DNA from: Aestuariivivens insulae
GTDB taxonomy: Bacteria; Bacteroidota; Bacteroidia; Flavobacteriales; Flavobacteriaceae
DNA: 64,000 nt
Reading direction: 5' to 3'
Assembly (NCBI RefSeq): GCF_022662195.1
Contig: NZ_JAKMCS010000001.1
Coordinates: forward strand, 124,001-188,000
Shown here: piece after piece, positions 53,650-61,835 of the stretch
How positions within the stretch are numbered: position 1 is the first letter of the stretch
Layout: every line of letters starts with the position of its first letter
The notes under the pieces: generated by a model
The model's input: the letters and a program-made list of their open reading frames with translations, nothing else
The model's database searches: none
Told to the model about the DNA's origin: nothing
Translations under genes and position numbers: made by a program

Positions 53650-55545
53650 ATGAAAACAAAATTACTTTTAGTATTAGCTTTATTTACAGGTACCATAGTG
53701 TTTGGTCAAACTATAGAAGCTAAATATGAATTTGGGACCAATGGTGATTTAACAGACGCCTCAGGTAATGGAAGAACCCTTACCAAAATGGGTAGTGCTC
53801 TTAAAACTTTTGTAACGGACAACGATAGTAATGTAGAGAGTGCTTTCGATGCGCAAGATGCTACAGGTGAATACCTGGTGGCTACAGGTTATAAGGGTAT
53901 TGCAGGCAATGGAGCTAGAACAGTAGCGGCTTGGATAAACCTAAGAGCAGGAACAAACAGAAGAACTATTGCTTCATGGGGTGTTAATGCATCGGGACAA
54001 ATGTTTAACGTCATGATAGAGGTGGGGAAAATACGTGTTGAAGGTGGTACATCAAGTCTTTTAAGTGCAGGGACGGTGCCCAATAGTTCATGGCACCATG
54101 TGGCCGTGACCTTCGACCCTAATGATAATGGAGGACAATTGTCTTCTTGTAAGATGTACATCGATGGAGTCTTACAAGTTGAAGGAAGTAATTATAATGG
54201 AACTACGGTATTAAATACCGATACAGCTACCAACGATGTTCGAATAGGAGAGGCTGTTTATGGGACAGGTCACTTTTATAGAGGGGAATTAAATGATGTG
54301 GTTATTTATTCGGGAGCCTTAACGAATACTGAAATAGCGACTTTAGCTGGCGTGACTGTAACCGCACCGGTTGCAAATTTTAGTGTAAGCAATACTTCAC
54401 CTAGTGAGGGGGAAATGGTTGAGTTTACAGATGCTTCTACTGGGGATGCTGCCACGTCATGGACTTGGGATTTTGGATCGGCCGATGCTGTTGGCGATCG
54501 AACGGCTCAAAATCCGGTAGTATCTTATCCCACAGCAGGGGCTTATACGGTTACATTAACGGCAAGTAATGCAGGAGGAAGTGACGATGAGGTTAAGACA
54601 GACTATATAACGGTATCGGCTGGTTCCGGAACAGGAGATTTACAAGCGCACTATAATTTTGATGGTAATACAAACGATGCTTCTTCGTATGGCAGGAATT
54701 TAACGGTTACAGGATCTTTTGTGCCCAGCTATGAAGCCGACGCCAATGCTAATGCTTCCAGTGCCTTGACGACATCTGGGGTATATGCAGACCATCTAAT
54801 AACAGGTTATCCAGGTATAGGTGCAGGTAATGCCCGCTCGGTAACGGCTTGGTTTAAAACTACTGGAACTGGTAGGGAACCTATAGTATCTTGTGGAATC
54901 GATGCTCCAGGAAAAATGTTCAATGTCATGATTGATAATGGAGTGCCCAGAATAGAAGGGGGAACCTCATCATTAAAAACATCGGATACTGGGTTGAATG
55001 ATGGGACCTGGCACCATATAGCGGTGACCTTTGATCCTAATGACGGGGATAAATTAGCAAACTGCAAGATTTATGTCGATGGTGCGTTAAGTACCAATGA
55101 GGCAGATGCTGGAACATCATATAATTCAGAAACCGTGGTTATAAATACAGACATTACAACCAACTTTTTAAAAGTAGCTTCTACAGTGTATAGTACTTAT
55201 GCATTTGACGGCGCTTTGGATGATGTACGTATGTATTCCAATGCGCTTACTGCTGGGGAGGTTACTTCGGTTTATAACAGACAAACCTTATCGGTAAAAG
55301 GGAATGTTGAAGTTAGTACGATTAGTGTATATCCAACGCGTATATCAAGGCTTTTAAACGTAAAAGCTAAAACCAACAATGCTTTAGGTGTTGAGGTTTA
55401 TAATATGCTTGGTCGTTTGGTAATAGAAAAGGTAATTAATCAAAACGAGACAGCATTAGATGTGTCTGCTCTTGCTACAGGATTATATATTGTTAAAGTG
55501 ACATCTGGAGTTCAAGCTTCAACAGTAAAAGTAATAAAGCAGTAA
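53650..55545 (+). CDS. T9SS-exported LamG-PKD-LamG protein
   Basis: Secreted protein of 631 residues. Signal peptide (1-19, FGQT), LamG-like domain 1 (about 22-235), PKD domain (about 240-325; TSWTWDFGSADAVGDRTAQN), LamG-like domain 2 (about 330-545), and a type A T9SS sorting domain (about 555-631; ISVYPTRISRLLNVKA, ending VIKQ). No catalytic site is visible; a carbohydrate-binding or adhesive role is likely. Preceded by upstream motif copy A and followed by a terminator that resembles the one after the next large gene. Confidence 0.9.
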   Translation: MKTKLLLVLALFTGTIVFGQTIEAKYEFGTNGDLTDASGNGRTLTKMGSALKTFVTDNDSNVESAFDAQDATGEYLVATGYKGIAGNGARTVAAWINLRAGTNRRTIASWGVNASGQMFNVMIEVGKIRVEGGTSSLLSAGTVPNSSWHHVAVTFDPNDNGGQLSSCKMYIDGVLQVEGSNYNGTTVLNTDTATNDVRIGEAVYGTGHFYRGELNDVVIYSGALTNTEIATLAGVTVTAPVANFSVSNTSPSEGEMVEFTDASTGDAATSWTWDFGSADAVGDRTAQNPVVSYPTAGAYTVTLTASNAGGSDDEVKTDYITVSAGSGTGDLQAHYNFDGNTNDASSYGRNLTVTGSFVPSYEADANANASSALTTSGVYADHLITGYPGIGAGNARSVTAWFKTTGTGREPIVSCGIDAPGKMFNVMIDNGVPRIEGGTSSLKTSDTGLNDGTWHHIAVTFDPNDGDKLANCKIYVDGALSTNEADAGTSYNSETVVINTDITTNFLKVASTVYSTYAFDGALDDVRMYSNALTAGEVTSVYNRQTLSVKGNVEVSTISVYPTRISRLLNVKAKTNNALGVEVYNMLGRLVIEKVINQNETALDVSALATGLYIVKVTSGVQASTVKVIKQ

Positions 55546-55580
55546 ACTGCTTTTAAAGAACCTTCTTGGGTTAATAGCGT

Positions 55581-55630
55581 TATTCCCATTTTCAGTATGT
55601 TATAGTACTGAATTTGGGAATATTTTTTTT
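55581..55630 (+). terminator. Terminator of the 631-residue T9SS gene
   Basis: TATTCCCATTTTCAGTA pairs with TACTGAATTTGGGAATA (one mismatch), then T8. The 20 bases before it (TTTAAAGAACCTTCTTGGGT) resemble those before the terminator at 61582. Confidence 0.88.
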
Positions 55631-55672
55631 AAGATACACGTTGTACATTTTGTGGCCAACTCATTCTAAAAA

Positions 55673-55860
55673 TGTCAGTTCGAGTGATTTTTTGATAAAA
55701 AAATCGTATCGAGATCAATTTCAATAATTAAAACCCTTGTCTGTCTATCGGCTGGCAGGTTCTCGATAGTTCTGCTAAGTTTATCGAAGTACAAATTTCA
55801 CTCATTTCAAAAGTAAACTTCATTCGAACCAGCCTATCGGACGGACTGGTTGACAGAACT
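55673..55860. repeat. Dispersed palindromic repeat, copy 4 (enlarged)
   Basis: Begins TGTCAGTTCGAGTGA (55673), with GTATCGAGA inside, and ends near TTCGAACCAGCC...GTTGACAGAA. Outer arms GTTGTACATTTTG (about 55641) and CAAAAAGCACAAC (about 55867-55879) match those of copy 2. The centre holds extra material (CTGTCTGTCTATCGGCTGGC), itself a small palindromic unit that pairs with CAGCCTATCGGACGGACTGG. It lies between the T9SS genes; 55880-56033 shows no gene. Confidence 0.75.
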
Positions 55861-56033
55861 TTTTCAAAAAGCACAACGAGTTTATAAGATACAAGGCTAT
55901 TTCCTTAAAAGATAGTCATTTGTGTCAGTTTAGGGCTTAGCCAAATTAAGGTGGGACTTGGATAAGTAAGAGTTTTTGATTTTTATTTCTTTTTTGCACG
56001 ACTTTATCTACGAGATCTGCTTTCTAACAAAAT

Positions 56034-56060
56034 ATCCCCCCTCTTTTAACTGAAAAAACC
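56034..56060 (+). promoter_or_regulatory. Shared upstream motif, copy B
   Basis: ATCCCCCCTCTTTTAACTGA followed by AAAAACC, 139 bp before the 1791-residue protein. Same layout as copies A and C. CCACTCAGTAAATTAATTAA (56123-56142) downstream is also shared with copy C's region. Confidence 0.75.
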
Positions 56061-56172
56061 AGCTTTTTATTTTAAGATTTCGTTATAGTTTTAACATTTA
56101 AAATATTAAATAATAAAAGTAACCACTCAGTAAATTAATTAATAGCAAAAAAAACAAAGTAAATCAAAGATT

Positions 56173-59100
56173 ATGAAAAAACAGTTATTTTTAAGTGTTA
56201 GCTTCGTGTTGCTCATAGCGGCACTTCTGTTATGGCAGAAACCATTAAGTACATTTGGTGCATCCCATGCTAGAATTGGGGAGGGTGTCCAGCATCCTCA
56301 TTATTTAGATATGATGGAGGATCTGTCCTGTAACGTTTATGATGTTATAGCTGCCGGTGAGGCGTATTTTAAAGACAAGGATAAAGGTAAGGGAACTGGT
56401 TATAAGCAGTTCCGTAGGTGGGTCATGCTCAACGAAGATCAGTTTTACCCCAGTGGTGATCGTACGCGATATAACCCTTTCTTGCCTTTTGAGATTAGAG
56501 GGCAGTACGGATTGGAAAACGTAACACCAGCTAGTCGTCCAACATTCGAAGGGGCCACAACCGCAACCATGGTAGCAAACAGTTGGGGAGAAATGGGACC
56601 AAATGTAGAACTTAAGATGTTGTATAATAATACTCGAAATGGTAATGGTAGGGTCGATGCCATTTGGGTAAACCCCTCCGATGAAAATCATATCTATATA
56701 GGCTGCCGAGGTGGAGGTTTTTGGAAAACTACCGATGGCGGGCTTAATTGGACTCCTAAGACCGATCAACTGGGGATTACAGGAGTAAGAAGTATAGCGG
56801 TAAATCCCTCCAACGTGAATGAAGTATATATATCTACGAATATAGGTTCATTGAGCACCTTTTATAGTATGGGGATTTTTAAATCTACCAATGGAGGAGA
56901 TACCTGGAGCGCCACAGGCTATACCTTGGATATAGTTACAGATTTAACGAAAGTCCATAAAGTAATTATTGATCCGTCAAACCCTCAAATTTTATTTGCA
57001 GCAACTTCAAATGGGTTAATAAGAACAGTAGATGGATTTCAAACCTATTCTACGGTGCTTACAGGGCAAATAAATGATGTTGAGTTTAAACCAGGGGATA
57101 GTAATACAGTTTATGCTTCTAATGATACAGATAAAACTTTGTATAAAAGTACCAATGGAGGTGCAAGTTTTACGAGTACAGGACTAACAACACCCGCCAA
57201 AATGCAAATAGCTATAACCCCTGCAGCACCTAATAATGTATATGTGTCCGCTAAAAACTATTTTACTAAATCGACAAATAGTGGAACTAGTTTTACGCAA
57301 GGCGGATCACCCGATGGAGGTACTGGACAGTATGGAGGGTTTGGAGTTTCAGATACCGATGCAAATTTAATTATTAATGGAAGTTTGGATACTTACCGAT
57401 CCACTAATGGGGGAACAAGTTTTACTAAAGTCACCAATTGGGTTTATGGCAATTCTACCGGGATTGGTGGTAACTTTGTGCATGCCGATAATAGGCAAGT
57501 TGTGGTTGTAAATGGTAATATCTATATGGGTACCGATGGTTGGTTGGTAAAGAGTGTTGATGGAGGCCTTAATTATAGTGTATTGACATTTAATATGGGC
57601 AATCATGAGATTTATGAGCATGGTTTGGGAGTATCTCAAGCAGATGATAATACACTGGTAGTAGGAACACAAGATAATGGTACCAGTATTTTGTACGATG
57701 GTGTATGGCGTCATTGGAGGGGTGGCGATGGAGGTACCAGTGTAGCAGACTATTCTAATATCAACGTGTTTTATTGCTCACTTTATAATGGCGATTTTAA
57801 ACGTACAGATAATGCTGCTGCTACAGGTATTGGAACAGATTTAGGCGATACCAAGCCAGGTACTTTGCCTCCATTGGTACAGCACCCTACAGACCCCAAT
57901 ACCCTATTTTTGGGAGAAGGTAGTGGCCAAGTTTGGAAGTCAACAAACAAAGGGGGAGCTTGGACTACTATAGCAAATTTAGGGGTAGCCGATGTAATAG
58001 ATGAATTGGCTGTGGCGCCTTCCGACGGGCAAGTGCTTTATACCTCGGTGAAGAACCGAATTTGGAAAACTGCCAACGGGGGTACCAATTGGACGGAGAT
58101 TACAGGGACTTTACCTAACCTAGTAATTAAAGGGATAGCCATCGATTATAATAATCCAGACCATGTGGTAGTTTGCCATGCAGGCTATTCAGATGGCGAT
58201 AAAGTTTTTGAAACAAGCAATGGTGGTAGCAGTTGGGCTAATATATCTACTGGTTTGCCTAATTTAACCACTCATGATGTGGTGTTTGAGAACGTTGCAG
58301 AAGATGGACTATATGTCGGAACAGATGTAGGGGTGTATTACCGGGATAATGTTACTAGCAGTTGGTCGCTTTATGGTATTGGATTGCCAAATTGTACAGT
58401 TACCGATTTGGAGATCCAGCATAATACAGGATACCTATATGTGGCTACTTGGGGTAGAGGTGTATGGAAAGTGTTATTGAATAACTTTGTGCCACAAGCC
58501 CCAGTAGCAAACTTAACGTCTAACATAACTAATGTTGAAGAAGGTGGTGCAGTAAATTTTTCAGATGCATCATCAGGAGCGCCTACATCATGGTCGTGGT
58601 CATTCCCTGGAGGTACCCCAAGTACAAGTACGATACAAAACCCCTCGGTAAGCTATGCAACGGCAGGTACCTATAGTGTAACATTAACGGCTACCAATGC
58701 GCAAGGCAGTGATATAGTAACTAAAACAAATTATATCACGGTTTTTCCGCCTAACGATCTAAAGGCACATTATAAATTCGATGGAGGGCTAACGGATGCT
58801 TCGGTCTATGGGGTAGACTTAACCGATAGCGGTTCAACATCCTATCCAGGAACTTATGAGGCAGATCATAACGGTAATGTGTCTAGTGCGGTAATAACAG
58901 GAGGAGCGTCAAGTTATTTGAGTAATACCCAAAATTTCCCTATTTCTGGAAATACGGATCGTACGGTTATGGCTTGGGTAAAGAGCTCTACCTTGGCTTA
59001 TCAAGGCATTGTATGCTTGGGGGAAACCACGCCTAATTATCATAAGTTTTCAGTGATAATAAATGGAGCAGGGCTATTAAGAACTGAAGTGGCGGGTACA

Positions 59101-61548
59101 GGTTTATCTGGTGCTACTACCGTAGCCGATGGTACATGGCACCATGTGGCTGTAACATATGGTTACGATTCTGGTTCTGGTAATGGAACCATAAAGTTAT
59201 ATGTAGATGGTGTTGAGGATGCTATGGCTAGTAATACAACGTGGGGAGGCATCTCAACAGACCCTTCTTCTGTTGTAGTGGGTAATGAGAAGTTTAGTGT
59301 GGGATCAAGAGGGTTTGTGGGTACTTTAGATGATGTGCGCATTTATTCTAAGGTTTTAACAGCTCAGGAAGTTAGTGCTGTGATGAATGAAAATTCGGGA
59401 ACTTTGCCTACTGCAGATTTTACATCCAATGTAACCTCAGTGACCGAAGGCGGAACGGTTAATTTTACCGATAGCTCTACTAATACACCAACCTCATGGT
59501 CCTGGACTTTTGCGGGAGGTACACCAGGTACAAGTACAGCTCAAAATCCAAGTGTGGTGTATAATACTTCAGGAACCTACGATGTGACACTTACGGCAAC
59601 CAATGCAGCAGGAAATGATGTAATTACCAAAACGGGCTATATTACAGTAACGGTTCCAGCACCGGTGGCCAATTTTACATCCGATGTGACTACGGTGACA
59701 GAAGGAGGAACGGTTAATTTTACCGATAACTCTACCAATACACCAACCTCATGGTCCTGGACTTTTGCGGGAGGTACACCAGGTACAAGTACAGCTCAAA
59801 ATCCAAGTGTAGTGTATAATACTTCAGGAACCTACGATGTGACACTTACGGCAACCAATGCAGCAGGAAATGATGTAATTACCAAAATGGGCTATATTAC
59901 AGTAACGGTTCCAGCACCGGTGGCCAATTTTACATCCGATGTGACTACGGTGACAGAAGGAGGAACGGTTAATTTTACCGATAGTTCTACCAATACACCA
60001 ACCTCATGGTCCTGGACTTTTTCAGGGGGTACCCCAAGTACCAGTACGGTCCAAAACCCAAGTGTAGTTTACAATACTGCCGGAACCTACGATGTAGCGC
60101 TTACGGCGACCAATGCAGAAGGAAGCGATGTTATGACAAAAGTAGGATTTATAACTGTAACAACTTCTGCTTCGGGAACTCTACAGGCTCACTATTTATT
60201 TGATGGTAATTTTACCGATAGCTCACCCTATGCAAGAGATGGAGTTAATTCTGGAGTAACCTTTGTAACGGATGCAACAAAGGGAAGCGTAGCCGATTTT
60301 GATGGAACCGATAGGGTTTCTATACCACAATATTCTGGTGTATTAGGGGTTGGAGATCGCAGCATTACGGGGTGGATTAAAACCACAACAACAAATAAGG
60401 CTATAATGTCCTGGGGTGCAGCAGCTACCTCTACAAAATGGGTGTTTATGCAAAATACATCTGGTCTTCTTCGAGTTGAAATTGGTGGAGGATATATTGT
60501 GGGGTCTACTAATGTGGCCGATGGACAGTGGCATCATGTGGCCTGTACATTTGCTGATGATGGCACACCAAATATCCAGGATGCGAGATTATATGTAGAT
60601 GGACAGCTTGAAGTCAATTCATTGGTTGGTGCTGTTGCGGTAAATACAACCGATGGTGGTGATGTGAAAATAGGGGATGATCAAAATCTAAGAAAGTTTA
60701 TTGGTCAAATGAGTGATATACGTTTGTATTCTGAGGCCTTGACGGCCCAAGATATAGCAAATATGGTTCCAGCGCCCACGTGTAGTAATGTCATATCCGA
60801 TGATTTTGAAGGCGGATTTGGAAATTGGAATGATGGAGGACAAAATGCTTCTTTAGATAGTGGCAATGCTAATTCAGGAATATATAGTATTAGGTTGAAA
60901 GGGGGTAATAGTAGCTCTAATATGTATTCCAATAATTTGGATTTATCATCGTATAGTACAGTTTCGTTTAGTCTGTCGTTTGTTTCTGATAAAGTGGATA
61001 ATGGAGAAAGTGTAGTATTGGAAATGTCAACTAACGGAGGAGGAACATATAGCAATGTAAAAACCTGGATAGAGGGAACAGATTTTAATGATGGAGTACG
61101 GTTGAATGATGCTTTTGATATAACAAATACTTTTAGTGCAACTACGGTATTTAGATTGCGCTCAACGTTTTCCCAAAGTAATGAGTCGGTTTATATTGAT
61201 GATGTTTTAATCCAAGACTGCTCGGGTTCATCGGCTAAATCGGGAGGAAATAAAACTAGTATAGTTGCTATCGGCCAAGACAATAATGATATGCAAACAA
61301 CAAAAATAAAACTGTATCCTAATCCTGTGTCAGATAGATTGATCATTTCTTTACAGGGAGCAACCGATTTAAACAGCGATGTTTTAGTTGTGGTTTATAC
61401 CTTGTCTGGAAAACAAATTAAAGTGGATAAGGTATTAAATGCTAATGATAAAATTGAGCTTGATACAAGCCGCTTTGCACGTGGAATATACATGGTTGCG
61501 GTTAATGTCTCTGGAACAATGAAATATTTTAAAGTAGTAAAGCAATAA
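56173..61548 (+). CDS. Giant T9SS-exported Asp-box propeller / PKD / LamG protein
   Basis: Secreted protein of 1791 residues. N-terminal membrane/signal segment (1-30); family-specific N-terminal domain (about 40-100; DMMEDLSCNVYDVIAAGEAY); sortilin/VPS10-like propeller with many Asp-box repeats (about 150-770; STNGGDTW, TTDGGLNW); PKD (about 776-860); LamG (864-1072); three tandem PKD domains (about 1080-1334), nearly identical to one another; LamG (1335-1533); a jelly-roll carbohydrate-binding-like domain (about 1537-1684; FEGGFGNW); and a type A T9SS sorting domain (1709-1791, ending KVVKQ). Probably a cell-surface or released glycan-binding protein; no catalytic residues identified. Confidence 0.9.
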   Translation: MKKQLFLSVSFVLLIAALLLWQKPLSTFGASHARIGEGVQHPHYLDMMEDLSCNVYDVIAAGEAYFKDKDKGKGTGYKQFRRWVMLNEDQFYPSGDRTRYNPFLPFEIRGQYGLENVTPASRPTFEGATTATMVANSWGEMGPNVELKMLYNNTRNGNGRVDAIWVNPSDENHIYIGCRGGGFWKTTDGGLNWTPKTDQLGITGVRSIAVNPSNVNEVYISTNIGSLSTFYSMGIFKSTNGGDTWSATGYTLDIVTDLTKVHKVIIDPSNPQILFAATSNGLIRTVDGFQTYSTVLTGQINDVEFKPGDSNTVYASNDTDKTLYKSTNGGASFTSTGLTTPAKMQIAITPAAPNNVYVSAKNYFTKSTNSGTSFTQGGSPDGGTGQYGGFGVSDTDANLIINGSLDTYRSTNGGTSFTKVTNWVYGNSTGIGGNFVHADNRQVVVVNGNIYMGTDGWLVKSVDGGLNYSVLTFNMGNHEIYEHGLGVSQADDNTLVVGTQDNGTSILYDGVWRHWRGGDGGTSVADYSNINVFYCSLYNGDFKRTDNAAATGIGTDLGDTKPGTLPPLVQHPTDPNTLFLGEGSGQVWKSTNKGGAWTTIANLGVADVIDELAVAPSDGQVLYTSVKNRIWKTANGGTNWTEITGTLPNLVIKGIAIDYNNPDHVVVCHAGYSDGDKVFETSNGGSSWANISTGLPNLTTHDVVFENVAEDGLYVGTDVGVYYRDNVTSSWSLYGIGLPNCTVTDLEIQHNTGYLYVATWGRGVWKVLLNNFVPQAPVANLTSNITNVEEGGAVNFSDASSGAPTSWSWSFPGGTPSTSTIQNPSVSYATAGTYSVTLTATNAQGSDIVTKTNYITVFPPNDLKAHYKFDGGLTDASVYGVDLTDSGSTSYPGTYEADHNGNVSSAVITGGASSYLSNTQNFPISGNTDRTVMAWVKSSTLAYQGIVCLGETTPNYHKFSVIINGAGLLRTEVAGTGLSGATTVADGTWHHVAVTYGYDSGSGNGTIKLYVDGVEDAMASNTTWGGISTDPSSVVVGNEKFSVGSRGFVGTLDDVRIYSKVLTAQEVSAVMNENSGTLPTADFTSNVTSVTEGGTVNFTDSSTNTPTSWSWTFAGGTPGTSTAQNPSVVYNTSGTYDVTLTATNAAGNDVITKTGYITVTVPAPVANFTSDVTTVTEGGTVNFTDNSTNTPTSWSWTFAGGTPGTSTAQNPSVVYNTSGTYDVTLTATNAAGNDVITKMGYITVTVPAPVANFTSDVTTVTEGGTVNFTDSSTNTPTSWSWTFSGGTPSTSTVQNPSVVYNTAGTYDVALTATNAEGSDVMTKVGFITVTTSASGTLQAHYLFDGNFTDSSPYARDGVNSGVTFVTDATKGSVADFDGTDRVSIPQYSGVLGVGDRSITGWIKTTTTNKAIMSWGAAATSTKWVFMQNTSGLLRVEIGGGYIVGSTNVADGQWHHVACTFADDGTPNIQDARLYVDGQLEVNSLVGAVAVNTTDGGDVKIGDDQNLRKFIGQMSDIRLYSEALTAQDIANMVPAPTCSNVISDDFEGGFGNWNDGGQNASLDSGNANSGIYSIRLKGGNSSSNMYSNNLDLSSYSTVSFSLSFVSDKVDNGESVVLEMSTNGGGTYSNVKTWIEGTDFNDGVRLNDAFDITNTFSATTVFRLRSTFSQSNESVYIDDVLIQDCSGSSAKSGGNKTSIVAIGQDNNDMQTTKIKLYPNPVSDRLIISLQGATDLNSDVLVVVYTLSGKQIKVDKVLNANDKIELDTSRFARGIYMVAVNVSGTMKYFKVVKQ
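59410..60174 (+). repeat. Three tandem 255-bp PKD-coding repeats
   Basis: The phrase AATTTTACCGATA recurs at 59461, 59716 and 59971, exactly 255 bp (85 codons) apart. Units 1 and 2 are almost identical at the DNA level; unit 3 diverges in its second half. All three stay in frame inside the 1791-residue gene. Confidence 0.92.
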
Positions 61549-61581
61549 GCGTTTAAAGAACCTTTTTAGGATTAATGGCGG

Positions 61582-61626
61582 TATTCCCAAATTTGGTGTT
61601 TTATAACACCGAGTTTGGGAATTTTT
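61582..61626 (+). terminator. Terminator of the 1791-residue T9SS gene
   Basis: TATTCCCAAATTTGGTGTT pairs with AACACCGAGTTTGGGAATT (one mismatch) around a TTAT loop and is followed by TTTTATT. Confidence 0.9.
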
Positions 61627-61707
61627 ATTATGGGAAAGTGACTATTGTTCTTAAAACCATAGGGTTACTTTTAGTGTTTTGTCTAGAATATGTTCTATAT
61701 TAAAAAT

Positions 61708-61734
61708 ATCCCCCCTTTTTTAACCGAAAAAACC
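61708..61734 (+). promoter_or_regulatory. Shared upstream motif, copy C
   Basis: ATCCCCCCTTTTTTAACCGA followed by AAAAACC, 128 bp before the last gene. CCACTCAATAAATTAATTAA (61785-61804) downstream is also shared with copy B's region. Confidence 0.75.
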
Positions 61735-61835
61735 AACGGTTGTTTTTAGTGTTTCCTAATAATTTTGGTATTCAATATGTTTGACCACTCAATAAATTAA
61801 TTAAAGTTAAAAAAGGAACAACTTAATCGGGAATT

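Noticed and set aside
59410-60174. Regular direct repeats as a possible CRISPR array
   Set aside because: The period is 255 bp, in frame, and each unit encodes a PKD domain. No short repeat-spacer array or cas gene exists in the window.
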